Assembly (NCBI GenBank): GCA_016903675.1
Contig: JADQBA010000140.1
Coordinates: 1-22,598 of the forward strand
Reading direction: 5' to 3'
DNA: 22,598 nt
Source of the DNA: Stigonema ocellatum SAG 48.90 = DSM 106950
GTDB lineage: Bacteria; Cyanobacteriota; Cyanobacteriia; Cyanobacteriales; Nostocaceae
Shown piece after piece: positions 1 to 8,247 of this stretch. The notes under the pieces were generated by a model. The model did no database searches. It saw nothing but the letters and a program-made list of their open reading frames with translations, and was not told the origin of the DNA. The position numbers were made by a program, and so were the translations under genes. Every line of letters starts with the position of its first letter. The stretch's first letter is position 1.

Positions 1-18
1 CTAGTTAATTATTACGAA

Positions 19-1764
19 TTACGAATTAGACTTACGATGGTTAGCAGCTTGTGTTAATAAAGATTCAGCAAAAGCGATCGCATCGTGGGCAGATTTTCCA
101 CCTGCTAACTGTGCTAGTTCTTCCCGGCGCTTGGTTAAATTGTCCAAGGTGGTGACTCGCACAACGGTTCGTTCTTCCCTATGCCCATTGGTTTCTTTTT
201 TACCCTTAACTTCATTGATCACTTGCTTATCTACCCGAAAGTGACGATCTGCCATAGCAGCAACTAAGGGTTGGTGGGTAACACATAATACTTGATGACC
301 TTGACTCAGTTGGTGTAATTTTTCTGCGATCGCTTGCGCTACTCGTCCTGAAACCCCCACATCAATTTCATCAAACACCATTGTCTCCACAGCATCAGCC
401 TCAGAAAAACAAGCTTTCAAAGCCAGCAAAAATCGACTCATTTCACCGCCAGAAGCAATTGCCATCAAAGGTTGTAGTGGTTCTCCTGGGTTAGGGCTAA
501 ACATAAATGTAATTTTATCGGCTCCCGCTGCGGTGGGGGAAGTTGGTACAATTTCAACTTGAAACTGCACCTTTTCCATTGCCAAGGGTTTAAGTTGTCT
601 GAGGAGTTCCGCTTCTAAATGAACAGCGGTGGTACGCCGCAACTGAGTTAAATTCTTACAAGCTTGCGTCAGCTTGTCCAAACACTCCTGTTCTTGCTGC
701 TCTAGATTTTCGATGGATTGTTCGCTATCGTTAAATTGGGATAATTGTCCTTGAATGCGCTGGTAGTAGGCGATCGCTTCATTGAGTGACGGACCATACT
801 TACGGCAAATTTGCTTTAACTCCTGTATCCTTTCTTCTACTTCTTCCAAACGCTGGGGATCTGCTTCCAAATCTTCTCCATAGGCATTAATTTGCCTTGC
901 TACTTCCATCACAGTTGCTTGAGCATCCCTCACTAAGTCCAACATCTGTTGCAACTTAGCATCGTATTCTACCATGTCATTCAATATTGCTTCGCTGTCT
1001 CCCAGCAAGTCTCCTGCTGCTGGGGTTTCGCTGTCGTTTTGGTACAAAGCCTGGTATACTTTGTAACTCATCTGTTGCAGATCCACCACATGACTGAGGC
1101 GTTCCCGTTCTTGCAAAAGCTGTTCTAATTCATTGGCATCGCTGAGGTTTGCTGCTTTGAGTTCCTGCACTTGATAAGTCAGCAAATCCAGTTGTTGTAA
1201 ACGTTCGCGTTCTGAAGTTCGGCGTTTTTCTAACAGCAGGTGCACTTTTTGGTAAGCTGTAAAGGTAGAGGCGATAGTGTGACGCTGCTGCATGAGAGAA
1301 GCGCCACCGTACACATCTAGCCAGTCACGCACTTGGGCCGACTGTCCCACTTGTACAGTTTGACCTTGGGCGGTGATTTCTAAGGTGCGATCGCGTAACC
1401 CTCCCATCACCTGCCGATTTACCAACACTCCATTCACCCGCGATCGACTACGGATATTACTAGAACTAGCTGTGATTTCTCGGCTGATAACTACGGTGTT
1501 ATCGTCAATCAAATCAATTTCTTGTTCGCTTAACCAAGCAGTTAAGGCAGAGTTAGAAGTGAAGGTGGCTTCTACCATCGCCCGATTTGTCCCCGTACGA
1601 ATCACTCGACTAGAGACTTTACCGCCCAATGCCGCATCAATGGCATCCAGAATAATTGACTTTCCTGCGCCAGTTTCACCTGTCAGTACATTCAGTCCAG
1701 GGCTAAATTCCAATTCTAATTGGTCAATTAGAGCAAAGTTTTCTATTCGCAGACAGAGCAACAT
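19..1764 (-). CDS. recN: DNA repair protein RecN
   Basis: This is an SMC-like ATPase of recombinational double-strand break repair, acting in the cytoplasm on the nucleoid. The 581 residues match the usual RecN length. The N-terminal half carries the Walker A motif GETGAGKS (residues 29-36). The middle, about 160-380, is glutamine- and leucine-rich coiled coil. The C-terminal half has the ABC signature ASGGEMSRF (from 437) and Walker B VFDEIDVGVSG (D465/E466), followed by the CVTHQP switch histidine region. The start ATG at 1764 gives the canonical beginning MLLCLRIENFALID and has GGAG about 13 bases upstream. The last codons and the TAA stop (AAT TCG TAA) lie in a short AATTCGT direct repeat, so the extreme C-terminus is probably not conserved. 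It is a single gene, divergent from the AarF gene across a repeat-filled spacer. Confidence 0.97.
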   Translation of the reverse strand: MLLCLRIENFALIDQLELEFSPGLNVLTGETGAGKSIILDAIDAALGGKVSSRVIRTGTNRAMVEATFTSNSALTAWLSEQEIDLIDDNTVVISREITASSSNIRSRSRVNGVLVNRQVMGGLRDRTLEITAQGQTVQVGQSAQVRDWLDVYGGASLMQQRHTIASTFTAYQKVHLLLEKRRTSERERLQQLDLLTYQVQELKAANLSDANELEQLLQERERLSHVVDLQQMSYKVYQALYQNDSETPAAGDLLGDSEAILNDMVEYDAKLQQMLDLVRDAQATVMEVARQINAYGEDLEADPQRLEEVEERIQELKQICRKYGPSLNEAIAYYQRIQGQLSQFNDSEQSIENLEQQEQECLDKLTQACKNLTQLRRTTAVHLEAELLRQLKPLAMEKVQFQVEIVPTSPTAAGADKITFMFSPNPGEPLQPLMAIASGGEMSRFLLALKACFSEADAVETMVFDEIDVGVSGRVAQAIAEKLHQLSQGHQVLCVTHQPLVAAMADRHFRVDKQVINEVKGKKETNGHREERTVVRVTTLDNLTKRREELAQLAGGKSAHDAIAFAESLLTQAANHRKSNS

Positions 1765-1817
1765 TAAGCCAAATTCTCCGTGGGGACAGACGCAGGATCA
1801 TTCTTTTTTGGTAGATA

Positions 1818-1978
1818 CTATAGCAATCCTGTTTAAGATCCGGACAAGGGGACAAGGGGGACAAGCCGCTACGCGGAAATTCAAAATTCAAAATTCAAAA
1901 TATTTTTGACTTTTGACTTTTGACTTTTGACTTCCCCTTTGCGGCGGGTGTTTGTAATTCCTCCACGGATTGCTATAG
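1818..1978. repeat. TATAGCAATCC-ended inverted-repeat element, copy 1
   Basis: Perfect 12-base terminal inverted repeats, CTATAGCAATCC at 1818-1829 and GGATTGCTATAG at 1967-1978, bound 161 bases with no coding capacity. The interior has GGGGACAAG repeats, TCAAAAT repeats and TGACTTT heptamers. The right part is homologous in inverted orientation to 10989-11090, and the ends recur at 16979 and 17036-17137. This is a MITE-like family. No mobilising transposase is in the window. Confidence 0.75.
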
Positions 1979-2037
1979 AGATTATCCCTGAGCAATCAGC
2001 TATACCTATAGAGAAGTGTACCAAATCGGGAATGGAA

Positions 2038-2127
2038 AATGGGGAGTGAGGAATTATGAATTATGAATTATGAATTAACTCCCCATTCCCCACTCCCCAC
2101 TCCCCACTCCCCACTCCCCATTCCCCT
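2038..2127. repeat. STRR heptamer array (GGGGAGT / TGAATTA / CCCCACT)
   Basis: One GGGGAGT unit is followed by TGAATTA units and then about seven CCCCACT or CCCCATT units, so the outer parts are in opposite orientations and can pair. Period-7 arrays of this kind are the short tandemly repeated repetitive (STRR) sequences of heterocystous cyanobacteria. Confidence 0.85.
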
Positions 2128-2185
2128 CCATTAAATGTTAAGATTTGTTTAAATATTTAAAGTATTCACTCTGATACAAAAGTTC

Positions 2186-4258
2186 ATGATTTCTAAGACA
2201 GTTCCCCTTACCTCCCAACCGATTAAGAAGGACAGTGGCGTGGATGACATCGGCCAAGACGAACTGTCTGTTAGCGTAGTGTCTGAAAATGGAGCACTCA
2301 ACCAAGCTGTTAACTTACCAACCCCAGAGTCAGACCAAAAGTACAAGACGTTGGTGTATAAAAAAGCAGAAGCACAGACCATACATTACGATCCTCAGGA
2401 GATTGCAGCACATTACCAAAAAAGACCCTTGGAAGTTCTGCGGCGCATTTTCGCAGTTTTGCTCCCAACTGTTGCCTTTGTTGTTGGTTTGTGGTGGGAT
2501 GCCAAACGGGGAGTAGCTGTGAAAAATGATCGGCAAAGAGCAACTCAGCTGCGAAATCTGCTAACGAAACTCGGACCTGCTTACATCAAAATTGGACAAG
2601 CTTTGTCCACACGACCTGATCTGGTTCCTCCTGTGTATTTAGAGGAACTCACTCAACTACAAGACCAATTGCCAGCTTTTCCCAATGAAATTGCTTACCA
2701 GTTTATTGAGGAAGAACTAGGGGCTTCTCCACAGGAGATTTACGCCGAACTCTCGTCCCAACCAATTGCTGCTGCTTCCTTAGGACAAGTATACAAAGGC
2801 AAGCTGAAAACTGGGGAGGAAGTCGCCGTTAAAGTCCAACGTCCCGACTTACGAGGGCGCATTACCATAGACTTGTACATCCTGCGCCGACTAGCAGCAT
2901 GGACTCTAAAAAAGGTCAAACGTGTGCGGAGTGACCTTGTGGGTATCCTCGATGAATTAGGTACTCGCATCTTTGAGGAGATGGACTATATTAATGAGGG
3001 AGAAAATGCCGAGCGATTTTTCCGGCTTTATGGTCATTTTAAAGACGTTTACGTACCGAAAATTTATTGGGAATACACGAATCGTCGTGTTTTGACCATG
3101 GAATGGATTAACGGGGTCAAATTAACCCAAGCAGAAGAAATAGATGCTCTGGGCATAGACGCTCGTTATTTGATAGAAGTGGGTGTACAGTGTTCTTTAC
3201 GCCAACTACTCGAAGATGGATTTTTCCACGCTGACCCCCATCCAGGCAATTTGTTAGCCACTCTAGACGGTCAATTGGCTTATCTCGACTTTGGGATGAT
3301 GAGTGAGATTAAGCCGCCGCAGCGCTATGGTTTAATTGAGGCGATCGTCCACGTCGTCAACCGCGACTTTGATTCTTTGGCACAAGACTACGTCAAGTTA
3401 GATTTTTTGTCACCAGATACTGATTTAACACCAATTATTCCGGCTTTTGCAAGGGTGTTTGCCAATGCTCAAGGCGCTAGCGTTGCTGAGTTGAACATCA
3501 AAAGTATTACCGATGAACTATCGGCTTTGATGTATGAGTATCCCTTCCGCGTACCACCCTATTATGCTTTAATTATTCGCTCCCTCGTAACCCTGGAAGG
3601 TATTGCTATCAATATTGACCCTAACTTTAAAGTCCTCAGCGAAGCTTATCCCTACGTTGCTAAACGCTTGTTAACTGACCCATCTCCAGAATTAAGAACA
3701 TCTTTGCGAGATTTGCTGTTCAAAGATGGAAGATTCCGCTGGAATCGCTTGGAAAATTTATTACGCAATGCTCGCAACAGTCAAGACTACGACTTCAACG
3801 TGGTACTGAATCAGGGTATAGAGTTTTTGGCTTCTGAACGTGGTGCTTTTATTCGTGACAAACTCGTAGATGAAGCTGTTAAAGGACTTGATGCTTTAGG
3901 TAAAAATGTTTTGCATAACTTTACCTACTTACTGCGAGAAAGGGTGGGTTTGACAGCAGTCAATGAGACTCCCGTTGCTACTGCTGAGCAACAGCAAACC
4001 TTGGAGCATATCAAAAATATCTTAAAAATTCTCCAAGAAACCCGTGGTTTTGATTCAGCACAACTTGTCCCCCAATTTGCCCAGTTGTTGGTCAATCCTA
4101 GTGTGCAACGTTTGGGTCAACAAATTACCAGTCAGTTGCTGCAAAAAGCTTTCGCCAGGTTGATTCGGGAATTGTTGGCATCAGAAGAAGTTAATACTAG
4201 TAGACCTGGTGAGTTACACCAGCCGCCAAGGCTATCTTTGCCTCCTGCAAGAGTTTAG
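2186..4258 (+). CDS. AarF/ABC1/UbiB family protein kinase-like protein
   Basis: This is an atypical kinase of the UbiB/ADCK family, whose members are tied to isoprenoid-quinone or lipid metabolism; cyanobacteria and plastids carry several copies. All family marks are visible: KIGQ (residues 135-138, the KxGQ motif), the alanine-rich nucleotide loop AAASLGQ (195-201), lysine K216 in VAVKVQ, the catalytic segment HADPHPGN (348-355) and DFG (368-370). One hydrophobic stretch (about 86-104) precedes the kinase core. The roughly 250-residue C-terminal tail is usual for cyanobacterial homologues. The start at 2186 has no strong ribosome binding site, so the first about 60 poorly conserved residues are uncertain. 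The TAG stop shares two bases with the TAA stop of the convergent DUF2808 gene. The specific substrate cannot be read from the sequence. Confidence 0.93.
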   Translation: MISKTVPLTSQPIKKDSGVDDIGQDELSVSVVSENGALNQAVNLPTPESDQKYKTLVYKKAEAQTIHYDPQEIAAHYQKRPLEVLRRIFAVLLPTVAFVVGLWWDAKRGVAVKNDRQRATQLRNLLTKLGPAYIKIGQALSTRPDLVPPVYLEELTQLQDQLPAFPNEIAYQFIEEELGASPQEIYAELSSQPIAAASLGQVYKGKLKTGEEVAVKVQRPDLRGRITIDLYILRRLAAWTLKKVKRVRSDLVGILDELGTRIFEEMDYINEGENAERFFRLYGHFKDVYVPKIYWEYTNRRVLTMEWINGVKLTQAEEIDALGIDARYLIEVGVQCSLRQLLEDGFFHADPHPGNLLATLDGQLAYLDFGMMSEIKPPQRYGLIEAIVHVVNRDFDSLAQDYVKLDFLSPDTDLTPIIPAFARVFANAQGASVAELNIKSITDELSALMYEYPFRVPPYYALIIRSLVTLEGIAINIDPNFKVLSEAYPYVAKRLLTDPSPELRTSLRDLLFKDGRFRWNRLENLLRNARNSQDYDFNVVLNQGIEFLASERGAFIRDKLVDEAVKGLDALGKNVLHNFTYLLRERVGLTAVNETPVATAEQQQTLEHIKNILKILQETRGFDSAQLVPQFAQLLVNPSVQRLGQQITSQLLQKAFARLIRELLASEEVNTSRPGELHQPPRLSLPPARV

Positions 4259-4809
4259 AAGGTATGAGGGCTGTAGAATTGCAGCCTTCCATAACCGAGA
4301 AATTGACCGTAAGCTTTCTCACCCGCCGGAAACGCTGTGACTCCCAGTAGATATACACCTTGAACCGATGGGTTTTGCTCGGGTTTGAGACCAATTGTGA
4401 TGGTTCTACCCGGAGGTACTGGCGCTGCAAATGTTAGCGATACTGTTCGCGTCTTGCGATCGCTTGTTGCATCTTTAAGTACTAACTTTTGTCCTTTGTG
4501 GGAACGGTCTCCAACAAATGCATAAGTATCCTTCAAATTATAGTGTACGTAGTCTACTCCTTCATGCTGGTTAATGGTTATCCTTTGCAGAGGTTCTCCA
4601 GCCGTCTCAGGTATATCGATAGTAAAATAGTATGTTGCACCCGTTACATAAATATCGTTGTAAGTAGTCACTGCTTCAACAAGGCGCGGTGGTTGGACAA
4701 AATATACCGTGCCATCTTGCAACTGAACTGCGCGACTTAGTCCGACATTATATCCGCTAATTGCTACTGTGCAAGCAATTGCTGTGCCAAATAAAAATTT
4801 AAACCGCAT
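4255..4809 (-). CDS. Exported DUF2808 family protein
   Basis: This 184-residue protein has a Sec-type N-terminus: MRFKFLFGTA, then a hydrophobic core to about residue 20 and a likely cleavage site near residues 26-28. The mature part matches the cyanobacterial DUF2808 family as I know it: VQLQDGTVYF near the N-terminus, a beta-rich middle (TYYFTIDIPETAGEPLQ) and a central PPGRTITIGLKPEQNPS, followed by VYLLGVTAFP. The function of the family is unknown and it acts outside the cytoplasmic membrane. The gene is convergent with the AarF gene and the two stop codons overlap (TTA/TAG at 4255-4258), leaving no room for an intergenic terminator. Its own promoter must lie in the AT-rich DNA just beyond 4810. 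Confidence 0.88.
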   Translation of the reverse strand: MRFKFLFGTAIACTVAISGYNVGLSRAVQLQDGTVYFVQPPRLVEAVTTYNDIYVTGATYYFTIDIPETAGEPLQRITINQHEGVDYVHYNLKDTYAFVGDRSHKGQKLVLKDATSDRKTRTVSLTFAAPVPPGRTITIGLKPEQNPSVQGVYLLGVTAFPAGEKAYGQFLGYGRLQFYSPHTF

Positions 4810-4927
4810 GACTTTATCTACCTAGATATAGAGCAAACGGGAAGTTTACTCTAATTCTTCCAATTTTCTAACCTCTCTTTGATATTTATCTTATCACAAA
4901 AATTATAATTGATGGGTGAGTAAGTTC

Positions 4928-4976
4928 GTAGTAAGGACTTTAGTCCTTATTCTTTAAGGACTAAAGTCCTTACTAC
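4928..4976. repeat. GTTCGTAGT hairpin family, copy 1
   Basis: This is a perfect inverted repeat: a 22-base left arm (4928-4949), a 5-base loop and a 22-base right arm (4955-4976). Each arm itself contains the short palindrome GGACTTTAGTCC. The left arm is preceded by GTTC, giving the family start GTTCGTAGT. Related copies are at 17282, 19387 and 21889. It could also stop transcription, but its recurrence marks it as an interspersed element. Confidence 0.85.
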
Positions 4977-5005
4977 AATGAGCAAAACTAGCTTGACAAA
5001 GTACT

Positions 5006-5038
5006 AGAAACCCGGTTTCTATAAGAAACCGGGTTTCT
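5006..5038. repeat. AGAAACCCGGTTTCT hairpin family, copy 1
   Basis: AGAAACCCGGTTTCT (5006-5020), loop ATA, then AGAAACCGGGTTTCT (5024-5038): a perfect 15-base-pair stem whose two arms are each near-palindromes. The following GGCACCTCAACTATTC is shared, in inverted orientation, with the copy at 22342-22374, so the repeat unit extends beyond the hairpin. Confidence 0.85.
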
Positions 5039-5079
5039 GGCACCTCAACTATTCAAAACCTACGCAGTATTGCCTCTTC

Positions 5080-5118
5080 CCCCACTCCCTACTCCCTACT
5101 CCCCACTCCCCACTCCCC
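5080..5118. repeat. STRR heptamer array (CCCTACT / CCCCACT)
   Basis: Five or six heptamers of CCCTACT and CCCCACT lie 15 bases downstream of the ABC exporter stop. Read with the gene, this is a GGGGAGT/AGTAGGG array after the 3' end. Confidence 0.85.
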
Positions 5119-5133
5119 GTCTTTCTTAAAAGA

Positions 5134-7281
5134 TTATGGAGTTAAAAAATCTAAATGGTCGCCTGGTAAGGAACGTAAATCCTCTACCTTACCTTCCATT
5201 TTCAATTTTCCGTTGGACAAGAAAACAATCCAGTCGGCACGCTGAATCACCCTCGGACGGTGGCTGATTATAATTGTAGTTTTGCCTACTCTGGAAAATA
5301 AAAGTTTATCTAAAACTTCTGATTCACTACTGGGGTCAAGTCCGGCTGTAGATTCATCTAAAATCAGTATAGGTGGATTATTAACAATAGCGCGCGCTAA
5401 CGCTAATCTTTGTCTTTGTCCACCAGAAAGATTAGCGCCAAATTCTCCTAAAACTGTTTGATATGTGTCTGGTAACTTACTAATAAATTCGTCAGCGAGG
5501 GTAATTTGGCAGGCTTTGACAATTTCTTCAAAACTGACATTTGGATAACCTAAGCGGAAGTTTTCAATAATTGAGCGACTCCAAAAATGAGCATCTTGCG
5601 GGACTAGAACGACTTGTTTTCGTAAAGATTCTAAAGATAAATCTTGCTGGTTATAAATGCCATAGCGGATATTTCCAGATTGAACTGTATGTAAACCTGC
5701 AATTAATTTTGCTAAGGTACTTTTACCACAACCAGATTTTCCAATTAAGGCAATAACTTTACCACCCGGAATTATGACTGAAAAATCTTCTAATAAGTCT
5801 ACCCTACCAGCATAATAATAGTTTAATTTGCTACAGCATATATCTGTATCTTCAGGAATATTTGCCCAAGGTTTCTGTGTATCTGGAGAAGATTCAGGAG
5901 TACTGTTGATAACTTCTTGGATGCGGGTATTAGCAGTTTGTACATGGGCAAATTCATCTACAATACCTATAATAAAACTAAATAAGCCAGTTACATTACC
6001 AGTCAGGCTAGAAAATGCCAGTAATTGACCTATAGTTAATTCTTTACTAATAACAAGTTGACTACCAAATAATAATAAAACTGTACCACCAATATTAGCA
6101 ACTAGACCAGAAAATTTTTGGTTAATAATTTGAATTTGGATAGTTGTTAAAGATAATTTAGTCAAGCGGCTAAACCGGCTTTGTAATTCTTCCCAAAATG
6201 AAAGCGCAGCCGTAGTAGTTTTTAGAGTTAACGCACCTTTAAAAATTTCTACTAACACCCCTTGATTTTCTGCATCCAAAACCATATATTTACGGACTTT
6301 TTGCTTGACAATAGGCAAAAATGCAATTGTGCTGATGTTCATTAAAGCGGCAATTAATAGAGAGAATAATGATAATTTCCAGCTGTAATAAAACATCAAA
6401 CATAAGCAAACTATTGCCATAAACAATCTGGTAGGAAAACCAATCACGCCTTGGGCAATAAAACTATTGATTTTCTCAATATCTCTGAGTCTGCTGGCAA
6501 TTTCTCCACTACGACGAGATTCATAATATTTCAAAGGCAAAGATAATAGTTTTTGTCCAAATTCTAACATCAACTTTAACTGGAAGCGTTGAGCAAAATT
6601 AGCAATCAGCATATTTTGCACCAACTCTAAGCTGCTGTTGACAATGTGCATGACAATGACTGCTAATACTAGAGAGAACAGTAAATCGGTATCATGCCGC
6701 ACTAAAACATCATCAGTGAGAATCTGCACCAGGAAAGGAGAGGCTAAAGACAATAAGCCAATTAATTGGGAAATTACCAAGGCTTCTAGAATCAGACCTC
6801 GGTATGGCTTAATACCCTGAATAACTTTTTCAAAAGTGTCAAGTTTGTCATCAGGTTCTGCAAAAAAACGATTTGCATCTGGTTGGAGTAATAACACTAC
6901 TCCATTTTGCCAACCCTCAAGTAGTTCTTCCTGAGAAAGATAACGAATACCTATGGCTGGATCGCCAATAATATATTTTTGACCACGCTGACCATACAAA
7001 ACTACCCAATGATATCCTTTCCAATGGATAATTGCCGGTAGTGGCATTTTTGACAGTTTTTTCAGAAAATCACCGGATGCTTTGCCAGTTCGAGTATAAA
7101 GACCTAAGGCTTCTGTACCACGTCTTAAACCTAACAAAGTAGTTCCCAGTTGTCCGCTACCTATGCAATCACGGATACGGTTGAGTGTTAAATTACGCCC
7201 ATAGAATTTGAAAATAGAAGCAACACAAGCCGCGCCACAGTCTTCTTCACTGTACTGAATGACAACTGGGTATTTCTTCAT
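5134..7281 (-). CDS. C39-peptidase ABC exporter (peptidase/permease/ATPase) for double-glycine peptides
   Basis: This inner-membrane exporter cleaves a GG leader and pumps the mature peptide. From the ATG at 7281 it has 715 residues, a normal PCAT length. The N-terminal C39 papain-like domain has Gln9, catalytic Cys15 (SEEDCGAAC), His91 (HWVVLYG) and Asp107 (GDPAIG). Hydrophobic spans at about 150-430 form the permease. The ATPase has Walker A GKSGCGKS (514-521), signature LSGGQRQR (618), Walker B ILILDES (D642, E643) and switch His674. An in-frame ATG at 7329 adds 16 residues but lies in a repeat-like TATAGCGG sequence; MKKYPVVIQYSEEDCG is the typical family start, so I chose 7281. The GG-leader precursor upstream on the same strand is the obvious candidate substrate. 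Similar proteins export bacteriocins or lanthipeptides; the cargo type is inferred. Confidence 0.93.
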   Translation of the reverse strand: MKKYPVVIQYSEEDCGAACVASIFKFYGRNLTLNRIRDCIGSGQLGTTLLGLRRGTEALGLYTRTGKASGDFLKKLSKMPLPAIIHWKGYHWVVLYGQRGQKYIIGDPAIGIRYLSQEELLEGWQNGVVLLLQPDANRFFAEPDDKLDTFEKVIQGIKPYRGLILEALVISQLIGLLSLASPFLVQILTDDVLVRHDTDLLFSLVLAVIVMHIVNSSLELVQNMLIANFAQRFQLKLMLEFGQKLLSLPLKYYESRRSGEIASRLRDIEKINSFIAQGVIGFPTRLFMAIVCLCLMFYYSWKLSLFSLLIAALMNISTIAFLPIVKQKVRKYMVLDAENQGVLVEIFKGALTLKTTTAALSFWEELQSRFSRLTKLSLTTIQIQIINQKFSGLVANIGGTVLLLFGSQLVISKELTIGQLLAFSSLTGNVTGLFSFIIGIVDEFAHVQTANTRIQEVINSTPESSPDTQKPWANIPEDTDICCSKLNYYYAGRVDLLEDFSVIIPGGKVIALIGKSGCGKSTLAKLIAGLHTVQSGNIRYGIYNQQDLSLESLRKQVVLVPQDAHFWSRSIIENFRLGYPNVSFEEIVKACQITLADEFISKLPDTYQTVLGEFGANLSGGQRQRLALARAIVNNPPILILDESTAGLDPSSESEVLDKLLFSRVGKTTIIISHRPRVIQRADWIVFLSNGKLKMEGKVEDLRSLPGDHLDFLTP

Positions 7282-7402
7282 AGTTAAACAATACTTACGC
7301 AAGTGGCGATTGATTATAGCGGTTTTCATCCGGGTGAAACACAGATTTATCTGCGTTAATCTGCGTTAATCTGCGGTTTCATAACTCCTTAATCTACCTC
7401 AC

Positions 7403-7417
7403 TGATTCAGCAACGCC
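7403..7417. repeat. Solo end of the GGCGTTGCTGAATC MITE family
   Basis: TGATTCAGCAACGCC is identical to the outer end of the complete element at 8256-8368, but no partner end is seen nearby. It is probably a truncated or decayed copy. Confidence 0.55.
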
Positions 7418-7497
7418 AAAAAATGACTAATGAATAATGAAACTCAGTAGCATCATCTTTATATTTATAACTTAAGCAAAATTACTCTAAATAAGCT

Positions 7498-7536
7498 GGT
7501 TGTAAAGAGTCTATATAAAATAGAGCTTTTACAACC
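7498..7536. repeat. Long hairpin downstream of the precursor gene
   Basis: GGTTGTAAA (7498-7506) pairs with TTTACAACC (7528-7536). After a 3-base internal mismatch the stem continues with TCTAT/ATAGA around a small AT loop. On the minus strand the stem is followed by AGCTTATTT, so it could act as a terminator or processing site between precursor and exporter. Confidence 0.6.
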
Positions 7537-7538
7537 AA

Positions 7539-7655
7539 CTAATGGTATGGTAGGCATAAGCCATTAAAACCCTAAGGCTAACAGAGTGCGGCTATCCCTA
7601 TTAGCCGCGACTCTACCTAATTTCTGATAAATTTAAAGCTTATGCGAACCATTAG
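7539..7655. repeat. Nested inverted-repeat structure abutting the precursor stop codon
   Basis: The outer arms are CTAATGGT (7539-7546) with GCATAAGC (7554-7561) on the left, and GCTTATGC (7638-7645) with ACCATTAG (7648-7655) on the right. Inside is a second hairpin at 7583-7614, AGAGT plus GCGGCTA pairing with TAGCCGC and ACTCT with one bulged base. The outer right arm ends three bases from the precursor stop. It may be a structured 3' UTR, an attenuator or a small insertion element. Confidence 0.6.
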
Positions 7656-7658
7656 TAT

Positions 7659-7943
7659 TTAGGGCTTGTAGCCACCGTTACTTGGTGCGCCGCCGCTGCT
7701 GCTGGCGCTGCTGCCGCTGCTGGCACTGCTGCCGCTGCTGCTGGTGTTGGTAATATAGTTATTGACTATAACGGTAGTCCCTGAAGACTGACCATAACCG
7801 AAAAGCCCACCGAAAAGCCCACCTAAAAGCCCAGACAATAAACCAAAAGTACCACCAGAAATTGTGGATTCATTTTCTTCCGACAAATCAGACAGGCAGG
7901 ATTCGTCAATAGAAAGTAGTTGGTTTTCAGATGCGATCATCAT
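7659..7943 (-). CDS. Putative double-glycine leader peptide precursor (bacteriocin-like)
   Basis: This 94-residue protein begins with a leader ending in SDLSEENESTISGG: Leu at -12, Ser at -11, Ile at -4 and Gly-Gly at -2/-1, as expected for C39 peptidase substrates (the usual Glu -8/Leu -7 pair is Asn/Glu here). Cleavage after Gly31 would release about 63 residues in three parts: a glycine-spaced hydrophobic block (32-51, FGLLSGLLGG type), a short beta-like VIVNNYITNT, and a Ser/Gly/Ala-rich tail (about 67-90) from a GCTGCTG-rich stretch. The only Cys (16) is in the leader, so lanthionine formation is excluded. AAGGA lies 11 bases before the ATG. It sits beside the C39 exporter on the same strand. 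Secretion is well supported by context; antimicrobial activity is only an inference, and a structural or signalling peptide is possible. Confidence 0.75.
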   Translation of the reverse strand: MMIASENQLLSIDESCLSDLSEENESTISGGTFGLLSGLLGGLFGGLFGYGQSSGTTVIVNNYITNTSSSGSSASSGSSASSSGGAPSNGGYKP

Positions 7944-8247
7944 GATAAATTTAGTCCTTTTTAAAGTTTTTACTTGTGTTTATGAACTTTTCAAGACACT
8001 TTACAGCACAAGCTGCTAATAGATGCAGTGTACAGAAAATATCATTTGTTTTTAATAACAGGAACTCCAGAAGATAAAAGAAAATTGCGGATTCATTTCA
8101 TTTATCTGGCTGTTATTGAATAAGCTCATGTATCTAAACCTACAGCATCTATCAAAAAATGTATAGTCTTTTTTTATCTTTTTTCAATAAAGCTAAAAAA
8201 AATACATTCATTAAGCAATAATACGTAAACAAGAACAAACCAGAGTA

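Larger units (their letters stand above)
1765..2185. other. Repeat-filled spacer between recN and the AarF gene
   Basis: I see no convincing gene in this 421-base divergent spacer. It holds an inverted-repeat element (1818-1978), TGACTTT heptamers (about 1907-1933), TGAATTA heptamers (about 2053-2076) and CCCCACT/CCCCATT heptamers (about 2078-2127). The 58 bases before the AarF start are AT-rich and must hold its promoter, but no sharp -35/-10 pair is visible. Confidence 0.7.
4810..5133. other. Spacer with three stacked repeat types
   Basis: This 324-base gap lies between the DUF2808 start and the ABC exporter stop. I see no gene. It contains, in order, the promoter region of the DUF2808 gene (4810-4920), a 22-base-pair perfect hairpin (4928-4976), an AGAAACCCGGTTTCT hairpin with its conserved flanks (about 4970-5075) and a CCCTACT/CCCCACT heptamer array (5080-5118). 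Confidence 0.75.
7282..7658. other. Structured spacer between exporter and precursor genes
   Basis: This 377-base gap holds no clear gene. It includes TTAATCTGCG repeats (about 7351-7375), a lone MITE end TGATTCAGCAACGCC (7403-7417), a long imperfect hairpin (7498-7536) and a nested inverted repeat that begins right after the precursor stop (7539-7655). If exporter and precursor are cotranscribed, the message must pass through all of this. Confidence 0.7.

Noticed and set aside
1373..1909. 178-codon plus-strand frame opposite recN
   Set aside because: It lies mostly antisense to strongly conserved RecN sequence, has low-complexity ends and resembles no family.
7282..7329. Upstream ATG for the C39 exporter
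   Set aside because: The extra 16 residues precede the typical family start and the ATG lies in a TATAGCGGTTTTC repeat-like sequence.
7942..8019. 25-codon plus-strand frame overlapping the precursor start
   Set aside because: It is antisense to the precursor leader, has no ribosome binding site and looks like AT-rich chance sequence.
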